Assembly (NCBI RefSeq): GCF_041262565.1
Contig: NZ_JBGCCJ010000001.1
Location: 3,658,001 to 3,722,000, forward strand
Origin: Leifsonia sp. EB41
GTDB lineage: Bacteria; Actinomycetota; Actinomycetes; Actinomycetales; Microbacteriaceae
Length of the DNA: 64,000 bases
Direction: 5' to 3'
Of this stretch, positions 42,426-52,908 are shown one piece after another. Under the pieces are notes generated by a model. The model had not been told where the DNA came from, searched no databases, and saw only the letters and a program-made list of their open reading frames with translations. A program made the position numbers and the translations under genes. Within the stretch, counting starts at the first letter, position 1, and each line of letters begins with the position of its first letter.

Positions 42426-44030
42426 GTGACCACCGCGCCCCCGGCCGTCCGGCGGTCGTGGCTGCTGCCGACCCTGGCGGGGTACCGCCGGGAGTGGCTG
42501 GGCCGCGACATCCTGGCCGGGGTGTCCGCGGGCGCGGTGGTCGTGCCGCAGGCGATGGCGTATGCGACCATCGCGAACCTGCCGGTGGAGGCCGGCCTCT
42601 ACACCGCGACGGTGCCGATGGCCGTGTACGCGTTCCTCGGCGGTTCGCGCGCGATGAGCGTCTCCACGACCTCCACGATCGCGACGCTCACCGCCACGAC
42701 GTTCGTGTCGGCGGGCGTGGTCGCGAACTCGCACGCGATCCCGCGCGACCTGGTGACGCTGACCCTGCTCGTCGGCGTGGCCCTGCTGCTGGCGCGGCTG
42801 CTGCGGCTCGGCACGCTCGTCGAGATCATCAACAAGCCGACGCTGCTCGGCATCCAGATCGGCGTCGGCGCGACGGTCGCGGTCGGTCAGCTCCCCAAGC
42901 TGCTGGGAGAGACGGACGCCCCGACCGGCGGCGGCTTCATCCACAGCGTCAACGCGGTCGTCGCGGCGATCCCGCACGCCAATCCGGTGACGGCGATCCT
43001 GTCGCTGGTGTCGGTCGCCGCACTGTTCCTGTTCAAGCGCTTCCTGCCGCGGGTGCCCGGCCCGCTGATCGTCGTCGCGGCGGGGATCCTGCTGGTGGCG
43101 TTCGGCGGCCTCCGTGCCGCAGGCGTGGAGCTGATCACCCCGGTGACGCGCGCGTTCCCGCTGCCGGCGCTGCCGAGCCTCGACCACGTCTTCCAGCTCA
43201 TCCCCGGCGCGCTGGCGATCGCGGTCATGGCGTTCCTGGAGTCCGCGGCCGTCGCTCGCGGCATCCGCGAGCTGGAGGACCCGCGCATCGACAGCAACCG
43301 CGAGCTGTTCGCGACCGCCATGGCGAGCCTGCTCGGCGGCTGGTTCCAGACGCTGCCGGCGGCCGGCGGGTTCTCGCAGAGCGCGGTCAACAAGGCTGCG
43401 GGAGCGCGCTCGCAGCTCGCCGCTCTCGTCACGGTCGTGCTGGCGCTCCTGATCGGGCTCTTCCTCGGCCCGGTGATCAGCCTGCTGCCGCAGGCGACGC
43501 TGGCCTCCCTCGTCTTCGTGGCGGTGTTCGGCCTGATCGACGTGAAAGACCTCGTGCTGCTCTGGCGGATCAGCAGACGGGACTTCGCGATCTCGATGAC
43601 GACCGCCGTGATCGGCCTGACCGCCGGGCTGCTCGCCGCAGTGGCCGTCGGCGTGCTGTTCACCCTGGTGCTGGTGCTGGTGGCGCTCAACAAGCCGCGC
43701 GTCCGGGTGGACGAGACGGCGGGAGGCCGCATGAGCGTCAGCCTCCTCGGCCCGCTCTACACAGCCAACGTGCTGGCGACGGAGCAGGCGATCCTCGACG
43801 CGGCGGACGCCGCCCGCGCCGCCGGGGAGGTCACCGAGCTGACTCTGGACTGCTCACCGTTGCAAGACATCTCCATCACCGTCATCCTCGCCCTGCAGAA
43901 CCTCGACCAGGAGCTCGCCGGGCGCGGCATCCGACTCCGCGTGCGCGGCATCCCCTCCGCCGCGCACGCGGTCGCGGCGCGGACGAAGTGGTTCCAGCGG
44001 ATGGAGGGGGAGGGACGGGTCGTGGACTAG
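42426..44030 (+). CDS. SulP-family anion transporter with STAS domain (second copy)
   Basis: A 534-residue SulP permease. The family signature AGAVVVPQAMAYATIANLP is at about residues 35-53, later AAGGFSQSAVNKAAGARSQ, and a C-terminal STAS domain (about 435-530; SLLGPLYTANVLATEQAIL, LTLDCSPLQDISITV). It has only distant similarity to the SulP at 37613. Placed 16 nt after the sulfatase it may import the sulfate ester or export the sulfate released (inference). GTG 42426 lacks a good ribosome site, so translation may be coupled. Its stop shares CTAG with the convergent gene. Confidence 0.9.
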   Translation: MTTAPPAVRRSWLLPTLAGYRREWLGRDILAGVSAGAVVVPQAMAYATIANLPVEAGLYTATVPMAVYAFLGGSRAMSVSTTSTIATLTATTFVSAGVVANSHAIPRDLVTLTLLVGVALLLARLLRLGTLVEIINKPTLLGIQIGVGATVAVGQLPKLLGETDAPTGGGFIHSVNAVVAAIPHANPVTAILSLVSVAALFLFKRFLPRVPGPLIVVAAGILLVAFGGLRAAGVELITPVTRAFPLPALPSLDHVFQLIPGALAIAVMAFLESAAVARGIRELEDPRIDSNRELFATAMASLLGGWFQTLPAAGGFSQSAVNKAAGARSQLAALVTVVLALLIGLFLGPVISLLPQATLASLVFVAVFGLIDVKDLVLLWRISRRDFAISMTTAVIGLTAGLLAAVAVGVLFTLVLVLVALNKPRVRVDETAGGRMSVSLLGPLYTANVLATEQAILDAADAARAAGEVTELTLDCSPLQDISITVILALQNLDQELAGRGIRLRVRGIPSAAHAVAARTKWFQRMEGEGRVVD

Positions 44031-44941
44031 TCCGGCTGCGCTCCCGCCCACTCCAGCACCCGCAGCGCGCGCAGCGTGTTCCAGCGGCTCGGCTCGCCCA
44101 CGGCCTCCATGTCCAGGAGAGCCCGGCCGGAGTGCTCGTGGTCGAGCAGCCACCGCCCGTCGGGCCCCCGGCGCGCCTCCACGACCGAGACGGCCTCGGC
44201 GACCCGTTTGTCCGCCGGGACTCCCGCCGCCCGCAGATGGTCGAGTCCGCGCAGGAGGTCGAACGCCCAGTAATACGGGAAGCTGAACCGCTGCCAGCTC
44301 TCCTCGATGATCGAGCCGTCGCTCAGGCGCCGCATCAGACCGCGCGTCAGCAGGTACTCGTGGCCGCGCGCGACCGCCGCGTCCACGTCGGTCGGGCCGC
44401 CCGCGTCGCGGTACGCAGTCAGGCCCTCAAGCGCGCAGATCGTGCTGTGGAACGATCCCGGGTCCTGGCGGGTCTCCGCGTAGCAGTTCCAGCCGCCGTC
44501 GTCCTGCTGCTCGTTCAGGAGCCGCTCGACGATCAGCTCGCTGGGATGCCCGAACCGCGCCCCGGCGACGAGCACCCGGCCGTTGATGCACGGCTCCACC
44601 TCGCCGTCGAAGAACGCGTGATTCCACCACTCCTCGCCCCAGTCGACCTGGCGCGCGACCCGGTCGACGGCCCGCCGCGTGCGCTCGCCGTCCGGGGGAG
44701 CGCCCAGCACCGCCAGCATGAGCATCGCGTCGTCCACGCCAACCCGGTCGCGCTGGGTCCAGACGCCCTCGCCCCAGGTGCCGTCCTCCCGCTGCCGGTC
44801 GAGCAGGGCGGCGCCCCAGCCTTCGGTCTCCACGTTCGCGCGCTCCGCGGCGACGGCGGCGTCCGGCTCGTGCAGGAGGTCGCGGCGCACCTGCCAGCGG
44901 ATCGAAGGGTCGCCGTCCAACAGCCAGTCGATGACATCCAC
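44027..44941 (-). CDS. Alpha/alpha-toroid (squalene-cyclase-like repeat) protein
   Basis: A 304-residue protein of prenyltransferase/terpene-cyclase-like helical repeats. QW-like motifs appear as DRQREDGTWGEGVW (about 50), NEQQDDGGWNCY (about 143) and ARRGPDGRWLLDHE (about 265). Aspartate-rich catalytic DxDD or DDxxD motifs are absent, so it is not an evident cyclase. It is cytoplasmic and of unknown function. GTG 44941 is 7 nt after TAGCCT, whose TAG is also the stop codon of the XRE regulator gene upstream. Confidence 0.75.
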   Translation of the reverse strand: MDVIDWLLDGDPSIRWQVRRDLLHEPDAAVAAERANVETEGWGAALLDRQREDGTWGEGVWTQRDRVGVDDAMLMLAVLGAPPDGERTRRAVDRVARQVDWGEEWWNHAFFDGEVEPCINGRVLVAGARFGHPSELIVERLLNEQQDDGGWNCYAETRQDPGSFHSTICALEGLTAYRDAGGPTDVDAAVARGHEYLLTRGLMRRLSDGSIIEESWQRFSFPYYWAFDLLRGLDHLRAAGVPADKRVAEAVSVVEARRGPDGRWLLDHEHSGRALLDMEAVGEPSRWNTLRALRVLEWAGAQPD

Positions 44942-44948
44942 GGCGGAC

Positions 44949-44954
44949 AGGCTA
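44949..44954 (-). promoter_or_regulatory. Leaderless promoter -10 (TAGCCT) sharing a stop codon
   Basis: On the minus strand TAGCCT lies 7 nt before GTG 44941. Its first three bases are the TAG stop of the upstream XRE gene. Confidence 0.5.
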
Positions 44955-45791
44955 CCCGGCGAACGACTGCGTGCCCAGTACCGCCAACAGCGCCAGCTTC
45001 TCCGCCGCTTCCGTGCGCGGCGCGGCCGTCAGCACGAGCAGGCACTGCGACTGGTCCTCGGTGAACAGGGCCTGGCAGTCCAGCTCGATCGCGCCGAGCT
45101 CCGGGTGGAGGAGCGTCTTGTGGTCCTCGAACCGGCGGGCGACCTCGTGCCGATCCCACAGCTCCGCGAACTCGGGGCTCCGCTCCAGCAGCGCCCGCAC
45201 CAGCTCGCCGGCGCGCGACTGCGGCCCCAGGGCGCCGTACGCGTCGCGTAGGGAGGCCACCTGGGCGCGGCTCTGCCGGTCGCGGTCGGCCTCCGGGTAC
45301 ATCGCCCGCGCGGTCGCCGGGTCGGTGAACCAGCGGTAGAACTCGCTGCGCTCAAGTCCCGTGTAGTGCGAGCGGTCGCCCAGCAGCGCGGCGGCCAGAC
45401 GGTTCTGCACGAGGGTCTCGCCGAGGTTCGACAGCACGAGCGCCGGGGTGTCGTCCAGCCGGTCGAGCACCCGCTGCAGCGCGGGAGGAACGTGCGCCCC
45501 GCCGAGACGGTCGGGGGTGTTGTGGCCGGCGACGCGGTACAGGTAGTCGCGCTCGTCGGCGGACAGCCGCAGGGCGCGGGCGAGGGAGGCGAGCATCTGG
45601 TCGCTTGGCTGCGGGCCGCGGCGCTGCTCCAGCCGGGTGTAGTAGTCGTTCGACATCGCGGCGAGCATCGCGACCTCCTCGCGGCGGAGGCCCGGAGCGC
45701 GGCGGCGGGCGCCGGAGGGCAGGCCGACGTCCTCCGGGCGCAAAGCCTCGCGGCGGCGGCGGAGGAAGTCGGCGAGCGCGGTGCGGTCCAT
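44952..45791 (-). CDS. XRE-family regulator with MmyB-like C-terminal domain
   Basis: A 279-residue transcription factor. The N-terminal HTH (about 3-90) has the typical RRRAPGLRREEVAMLAAMS, DYYTRLEQRRGPQPSDQML and LSADERDYLYRVAGH signatures. The C-terminal domain (about 105-270) is the MmyB-like ligand-binding fold (ALVLSNLGETLVQN, ERSEFYRWFTDP, HPELGAIELDCQ), thought to bind a lipid-like or aromatic molecule. It is divergent from a short-chain dehydrogenase gene, the usual target of this group. Start set by GATGAT 6 nt upstream. Confidence 0.9.
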   Translation of the reverse strand: MDRTALADFLRRRREALRPEDVGLPSGARRRAPGLRREEVAMLAAMSNDYYTRLEQRRGPQPSDQMLASLARALRLSADERDYLYRVAGHNTPDRLGGAHVPPALQRVLDRLDDTPALVLSNLGETLVQNRLAAALLGDRSHYTGLERSEFYRWFTDPATARAMYPEADRDRQSRAQVASLRDAYGALGPQSRAGELVRALLERSPEFAELWDRHEVARRFEDHKTLLHPELGAIELDCQALFTEDQSQCLLVLTAAPRTEAAEKLALLAVLGTQSFAG

Positions 45792-45797
45792 CCCACC

Positions 45798-45803
45798 ATC
45801 ATC
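45798..45803 (-). promoter_or_regulatory. Leaderless promoter -10 candidate (GATGAT)
   Basis: GATGAT on the minus strand is 6 nt before ATG 45791, with no ribosome site. Confidence 0.4.
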
Positions 45804-45880
45804 CGTCGTCGGGCGCGGCCGAGCCAGGGATCGCGGATCCCCCGATGAGCGCTCCGCTCCCGCCTTCGGCTCGACGCCCG

Positions 45881-45886
45881 CAGAGT
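45881..45886 (+). promoter_or_regulatory. Leaderless promoter -10 candidate (CAGAGT)
   Basis: CAGAGT is 7 nt before ATG 45894. GTGGAG in the spacer could instead act as a ribosome site, so the call is uncertain. Confidence 0.35.
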
Positions 45887-45893
45887 GGAGGGC

Positions 45894-46670
45894 ATGGACA
45901 TCACAGGGAACACCGTCTTCATCCCCGGCGCCACCAGCGGCATCGGGCTCGCCCTCGCCGTCGCCCTCCATGAGCGCGGCAACACCGTCATCGTCGGAGG
46001 CCGCCGCACCGAGCTGCTCGAACGGATCGCCGCCGAGCACCTCGGCATCGACACCGTGCGCATCGACACCGCCGACGCCGGGAGCATCCGGGAGGCCGCG
46101 GACTCCGTGCTCGCCGCCCACCCGGACCTGAACGTGCTGGTCACGATGGCCGGCATCATGCGCGCGGAGGACTGGCATCGCCCTGAGGCGTTCCTCACCT
46201 CCGCCGAGTCGATCGTCACCACGAACGTGCTCGGGCCGATCCGCCTGATCGCCGCGTTCGTGGAGCACCTGCAGACCCGGCCGGACGCCACGATCGTGAC
46301 GGTCTCCTCGGGCCTCGCGTTCACGCCGCTGAAGGTCACGCCGAGCTACAACGCCAGCAAGGCGGCCATCCACATGCTCAGCGAGAGCATCCGCCTGCAG
46401 CTCGCCGACACGTCGGTGAGCGTCGTGGAGCTGGAGCCGCCGGCGGTGCGCACCGCGCTGATGCCGGGCCAGGAGGAGAGCGACTTCGCGATGCCGCTGG
46501 ACGAGTTCGTGGCGGAGGTCATGGAGCTGATCGAGACGCAGCCCGACGCGACCGAGCTGCAGGTGGAGCGGGTGAAGTTCCTCCGCTACGGCGAGGCCCG
46601 CGGCGACTACGACCGCGTGGTGGAGATCCTGAACGGCTCCGACCCGCACGCCCGCGAGTCGGCAGCGTAA
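45894..46670 (+). CDS. Short-chain dehydrogenase/reductase (DltE-like)
   Basis: A 258-residue NAD(P)-dependent oxidoreductase. The cofactor motif is GATSGIG (about residues 12-18), then the catalytic Ser in VTVSSGLAF, Tyr in PSYNASKAAI (YxxxK) and the NAG-equivalent TMAGIM. The C-terminal acidic part (MPLDEFVAEVMEL) is typical of the DltE-like group that is paired with XRE/MmyB regulators. The substrate is unknown. GTG 45885 in frame is an alternative start. It converges on the YcaQ-like gene across palindrome copy C. Confidence 0.9.
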   Translation: MDITGNTVFIPGATSGIGLALAVALHERGNTVIVGGRRTELLERIAAEHLGIDTVRIDTADAGSIREAADSVLAAHPDLNVLVTMAGIMRAEDWHRPEAFLTSAESIVTTNVLGPIRLIAAFVEHLQTRPDATIVTVSSGLAFTPLKVTPSYNASKAAIHMLSESIRLQLADTSVSVVELEPPAVRTALMPGQEESDFAMPLDEFVAEVMELIETQPDATELQVERVKFLRYGEARGDYDRVVEILNGSDPHARESAA

Positions 46671-46677
46671 CCGCCGT

Positions 46678-46734
46678 CGAAGGGCACGTAAACGTCCCTG
46701 AAACCGCGTTTTAGGGACGTTTACGTGCCCCTCG
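46678..46734. repeat. 57-nt palindromic element, copy C
   Basis: Arms 46678-46704 and 46708-46734 around a CGC loop. Relative to copies A and B, one stem pair is changed on both sides (C-G to T-A), which keeps the pairing. It lies between convergent genes; both have stop codons outside it. Confidence 0.85.
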
Positions 46735-46743
46735 GCGATCTGG

Positions 46744-47838
46744 TCAGGGGGTGTAGGCAGGTGTCAGGTTCAGCCACGTCGCGAGCGCGTCGATCTCGGC
46801 GCGTACCGCATCCCGGACCTCCGGGGTGAACGGCTCGTCCTCGTGGATTGCGGTCACGCGCAGCACTCCCGCCTTGCGGTCGGCGGCGGCGTCGAGCTTG
46901 CCGATCAGCCGGTCGCCGTGCAGGATCGGCAGCGCGAAGTAGCCCCAGCGGCGCTTGGCCGCGGGCTTGTACATCTCCAGCAGGTAGTCGAACCCGAACA
47001 TCTCCTTCGTGCGCACCCGGTCGTGCACCAGCCGGTCGAACGGCGACAGCAGCGCGGTGCGGCCGGCGAACGGGAGGCCGACGGCGGCCGGGTCCACCCG
47101 CCACTCCAGCGTGCTTCCGTCGACGGTCGCCGGCTCGCCCGCCTCGCCGACCAGGGCGCGGCGGGCGATGCCGAGCGAGCGCAGCCTGCGCTCGTCGCGC
47201 AGCAGGGCGGCCTCCGCTTCCGGCACCACTTCGATTCCGGCCGGGTAGACGCGCTCGCCCAGGTCCCAGGTGCGCTGGCGGCCGATCCGGCCGGCGACGG
47301 CGACCTCACCGCGGCCCTGCAGCAGTTCGAGCAGGCGGGTGACGTTCTGGTTGTGCGTCCAGCCGGTCGACTCCCACGGCACGGCGGCGGTGTCCGGGAT
47401 GTCCTTGGACAGCGTCGGGCCGCGGTCGCGCAGCAGCGCGAGCACATCGCGGCGGAACGCGTCGTTGGCGTCCAGCCACTGCTGGGCGCGCGGCAGCCGC
47501 TCCGAGGGCCAGCGCGACATCCGGTCGAGGTGGAGGCCGAGGTCGGACACCGGCCGGACCATCGCGAACGGCGGCGTGACGGGATCGTCCATCGCCTTCA
47601 CCTCGTAGAGCAGCCGGTCGGACTCCAGCGCCGCCACCAGGGTCTCCGGCCGGTACGCCGCGCCGAGGCGCGTGTACGCGATGAGGTCGGCGCTCGGGGC
47701 GATCACCGCGGTGGGGTCGAGCTGGAGGAAGGTCAGGCTCTCGGCGAGGGGCACGAGCCCGGCGGCCCGGTCGGCGTCCAGGCGTTGCGCGCGCACGGCG
47801 ATCCGGCGCGCTTCGTCGCGGTCCAGGGTGACGGCCAT
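46744..47838 (-). CDS. YcaQ-like winged-helix DNA glycosylase (HTH_42)
   Basis: A 364-residue protein of the HTH_42/AlkX group. E. coli YcaQ and Streptomyces AlkZ excise bulky or crosslinked alkyl-purines. The proposed catalytic Gln-x-Asp is Gln39-Leu-Asp41 in FLQLDPTAV. Other conserved parts are WESTGWTHNQNVTRLLE, FDRLVHDR and KRRWGYFALP. It likely repairs alkylation or interstrand crosslinks, or protects from a DNA-alkylating natural product. Start fixed by TAGCGT 6 nt upstream. Confidence 0.85.
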   Translation of the reverse strand: MAVTLDRDEARRIAVRAQRLDADRAAGLVPLAESLTFLQLDPTAVIAPSADLIAYTRLGAAYRPETLVAALESDRLLYEVKAMDDPVTPPFAMVRPVSDLGLHLDRMSRWPSERLPRAQQWLDANDAFRRDVLALLRDRGPTLSKDIPDTAAVPWESTGWTHNQNVTRLLELLQGRGEVAVAGRIGRQRTWDLGERVYPAGIEVVPEAEAALLRDERRLRSLGIARRALVGEAGEPATVDGSTLEWRVDPAAVGLPFAGRTALLSPFDRLVHDRVRTKEMFGFDYLLEMYKPAAKRRWGYFALPILHGDRLIGKLDAAADRKAGVLRVTAIHEDEPFTPEVRDAVRAEIDALATWLNLTPAYTP

Positions 47839-47844
47839 GCCCCC

Positions 47845-47850
47845 ACGCTA
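47845..47850 (-). promoter_or_regulatory. Leaderless promoter -10 (TAGCGT)
   Basis: TAGCGT on the minus strand is 6 nt before ATG 47838, with no ribosome site. Confidence 0.65.
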
Positions 47851-47881
47851 GCGGCGGCCGCCGACGACGGGGCGCTGCGGC

Positions 47882-48574
47882 TTACGACTCGACGCGCGAC
47901 TTCTCGACGCGCGACTTCCGCCGCCGCAGCGCGATCGCCCGCACCAGCACCGGTCCGACCGAGATCACGACGATCCCGATGAGCACGATGTCCAGGTACT
48001 TCGACACGAAGTCCGCGACGCCCGGGATGTGGCCGAGGCCGAAGCCGATGAGCGTGACGGCGGCGGCCCAGACCGCGGCGCCGATCACGTTGAAGAGGCT
48101 GAAGACGCCGTGGCGCATCCGGCCGACCCCGGCCGCGACCGGCGCGAAGGTGCGGACCACGGGCACGAAGCGGGCGACCACGACAGCGCCGCTGCCGTAC
48201 TTGTCGAAGAATCCCTGCGTGCGCGCGACGCTCGCCCGGCTGAACACCCCGGACTCGCGCCGATCGAACACGGCCGGCCCGGACTTCCGGCCGATCAGGT
48301 AGCCGACCTCGCCTCCCGCGGTCGCGGCGATGGCGACGGCCACGATCACCAGCCAGAGCGGCTGCGGGATGTGCCCGGTGAGCGTGAGCACGCCCGCGAA
48401 GAACAGCAGGGTGTCGCCGGGCAGGAAGAAGCCGAGCAGCAAGCCGGTCTCGGCGAAGACGATCGCGCAGATGCCGAGCAGCGCCCAGGGACCTGCGGCC
48501 TGGATGAGGCCCTGCGGGTCGAGGAGGCCGGTATGGACGAGGACGCCGGCGGCGGCCAGTGCGTGGGGGGTCAT
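47882..48574 (-). CDS. DedA-family membrane protein
   Basis: A 230-residue membrane protein of the DedA/SNARE-associated family, which includes undecaprenyl-phosphate and phosphatidylglycerol flippases. Signatures are FAETGLLLGFFLPGDTLLFFAGVL (part of helix one and the re-entrant loop) and the paired FDKYGSGAVVVARFVPVVRTFAPVAAG motif with Arg residues. About five helices. The C-terminus repeats SRVEKSRVES, a short duplication. Its ATG overlaps the stop of the glycosyltransferase gene (ATGA), so the two are coupled; both would use or recycle polyprenyl-phosphate. Confidence 0.9.
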   Translation of the reverse strand: MTPHALAAAGVLVHTGLLDPQGLIQAAGPWALLGICAIVFAETGLLLGFFLPGDTLLFFAGVLTLTGHIPQPLWLVIVAVAIAATAGGEVGYLIGRKSGPAVFDRRESGVFSRASVARTQGFFDKYGSGAVVVARFVPVVRTFAPVAAGVGRMRHGVFSLFNVIGAAVWAAAVTLIGFGLGHIPGVADFVSKYLDIVLIGIVVISVGPVLVRAIALRRRKSRVEKSRVES

Positions 48575-50172
48575 GGGGTCCTTTCGTACAGCGAGATCAG
48601 CTCGCGATGCGTCGCGATCCGCGTGGAGGTCTCGTGGAAGCCGAGAGCGGTGAGGTCGGCGACGCCGTAGTCGTCGACCGAGCCGGGGGAGGAGGCGTAT
48701 TCGATCAGCCAGACCCGGTCGACGCCGTCGAACCGGCCGAGAGCGGCGGCCTGCCGCACACTGTACGCGCTGTCGTGCCAGGAGCTGGTCTTGGCGGCCG
48801 GGAGGTCGAGCGCGACGTCCGTCGTGTCCGCGAAGCCGGCGGGGTAGGTGTGCTCGGCGAGGCGGGGGCGCTTGGACGGCTTGGTCGACTCGTCGAACAC
48901 GACCGCGTCGCCGGGGCGGGCGTGCGTCCCGATCGCGGCGGAGACCTCCGCCCAGTCGCTCTGATTCTTGGCGTAAGGCGTGCGCTCCGCCACGTAGACG
49001 GGGACGCACAGGGCGAGCACGAGCACACCGGCGATCACGCCCGCCCAGCGCCGCCACCGGAGGATGTCGTCCACCCCGCACGCGATCAGGAGCGCCGCCG
49101 CCGGCGCGCAGAACGACACGTACCGGGCGGTGAAGTCGGGCACGACCGCCTGCACGGCGATCAGGATGACGGGCGGCAGGAGCAGCCAGACCAGGGCGAC
49201 GCCGACGAGCGACGGGGCGCGCGACTCCGTGAGGGCGAGGAACCGCTCCCCGCGAGCGCGCGCCGTCACCGACCGCTGCCGGATCGCGATCGCAGCGGCC
49301 AGGACGATGAGCGCCCAGGCCGCGATCCCGAGCGGCCAGGAGTCGCCGAACCACAGCCCGCTGAACAGGGTCTGCGGCGCCAGCTGCTGCACGGCGCCGA
49401 GGTAGGAGATCTGGTTGTGCTGGCCGATCGCGAGGACGAGGAGCGGCACGACGGCCAGCACCGCCCCGCCGACCGCGATCAGCAGGCCACGGACGGTGCG
49501 GCGCGGCGGCCGGCAGACCGCGACGATCGCGGCGTGGACCACCACGAACAGGATCGTGTAGAGGAAGAAGTACGTCCCGACCGCGAGCAGCACGCCGTAG
49601 CCGACGAACCACGCCGCCCGCGGGCGCTCACGGTCGAGCGCGGCGACGAGCAGCACGGTCAGCCACGCGACGATCGCCGCCGAGAACGCGAACGAGCGAG
49701 CCTCCTCGCCCATGTATGTGACGCGGGGGAGGATCGCGCAGACCAGGCCGGCGATGACCGCCGTGCGGGTGTCCCGCAGGCGCGCCGCCAGCAGTACGAC
49801 CGCCGCTGTGGCGAGCCCGACCACGATCGCGCTCGGCAGCCGCACGGCGAACGGCGAGAACCCGAACAGGTCGCCCCAGAAGTGCAGGCCGAGATAGTAG
49901 GTGCCGTGCACGGCGTCCACGTGGCCGAGCATCTGGAACAGCGACGGCAGCGGGCGCTGGGCGGACATGATGCTGGTGGCCTCGTCGCCCCACAGCGACG
50001 GGATGCCGGAGCCGATGGCGGAGAGCACGGTCGCGAGCACGCCGAACAGCGCGGCGAGCACCGCGGGGCGGGTGAGGGACGCGGCACTCCGGGCGGGGGC
50101 CGGCCGCAGCATCGTGACAGACAGGTCGGCACCGTCCTTTCGAATCAGCGGCCGTTCCCAGTCAATCCCCAT
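48571..50172 (-). CDS. GT39/PMT_2-type membrane glycosyltransferase
   Basis: A 533-residue GT-C enzyme with about ten membrane helices. The catalytic Asp-Glu in the first extracytoplasmic loop is SLWGDEATS (about residue 60), as in PMT_2/ArnT-like transferases that use polyprenyl-phosphate sugars. The C-terminal 130 residues are a soluble outside domain (RPGDAVVFDESTKPSKRP). It probably glycosylates wall polymers or exported proteins. The start is uncertain between ATG 50172 and a later ATG near 50112. The following DedA gene overlaps it by 4 nt. The 104-nt gap upstream is shared with the clp gene promoter. Confidence 0.85.
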   Translation of the reverse strand: MGIDWERPLIRKDGADLSVTMLRPAPARSAASLTRPAVLAALFGVLATVLSAIGSGIPSLWGDEATSIMSAQRPLPSLFQMLGHVDAVHGTYYLGLHFWGDLFGFSPFAVRLPSAIVVGLATAAVVLLAARLRDTRTAVIAGLVCAILPRVTYMGEEARSFAFSAAIVAWLTVLLVAALDRERPRAAWFVGYGVLLAVGTYFFLYTILFVVVHAAIVAVCRPPRRTVRGLLIAVGGAVLAVVPLLVLAIGQHNQISYLGAVQQLAPQTLFSGLWFGDSWPLGIAAWALIVLAAAIAIRQRSVTARARGERFLALTESRAPSLVGVALVWLLLPPVILIAVQAVVPDFTARYVSFCAPAAALLIACGVDDILRWRRWAGVIAGVLVLALCVPVYVAERTPYAKNQSDWAEVSAAIGTHARPGDAVVFDESTKPSKRPRLAEHTYPAGFADTTDVALDLPAAKTSSWHDSAYSVRQAAALGRFDGVDRVWLIEYASSPGSVDDYGVADLTALGFHETSTRIATHRELISLYERTP

Positions 50173-50229
50173 CGTCCCAAGAAAAGTCCAAGACGGCGGT
50201 GAACGCGGAATAAAGGTTTCCCCCGAGCG

Positions 50230-50258
50230 TTGAACTTGAGTGCAACCAACTCAACTTT
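50230..50258 (+). promoter_or_regulatory. HAIR operator (HspR site) within the clp promoter
   Basis: CTTGAGT (50235-50241), 7 nt, then ACTCAAC (50249-50255) matches the HspR-associated inverted repeat CTTGAGT-N7-ACTCAAG at 13 of 14 positions. It lies inside a promoter candidate with -35 TTGAAC (50230-50235), 17-nt spacing and -10 AACTTT (50253-50258). Confidence 0.85.
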
Positions 50259-50276
50259 AGGAAAACAGGAGATCAG

Positions 50277-52823
<2,547 letters not shown>

Positions 52824-52840
52824 TCGCGCGCAGCGGTGAG

Positions 52841-52873
52841 AGGCGCCGGCTCCTTCGAGGGCCGGCGCCTTTT
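52841..52873 (+). terminator. Rho-independent terminator after the clp gene
   Basis: AGGCGCCGGC (52841-52850) pairs perfectly with GCCGGCGCCT (52861-52870) over a 10-nt loop, and TTTT closes the structure. It begins 17 nt after the stop codon. Confidence 0.85.
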
Positions 52874-52908
52874 CGCATCCCCTTCCTGAAAGTCCCCATA
52901 GGGGTACA

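Noticed and set aside
8186-46734. CRISPR array or attachment sites
   Set aside because: The repeated palindromes are 18-20 kb apart with no regular spacers, and no cas, integrase or transposase gene is present in the window.
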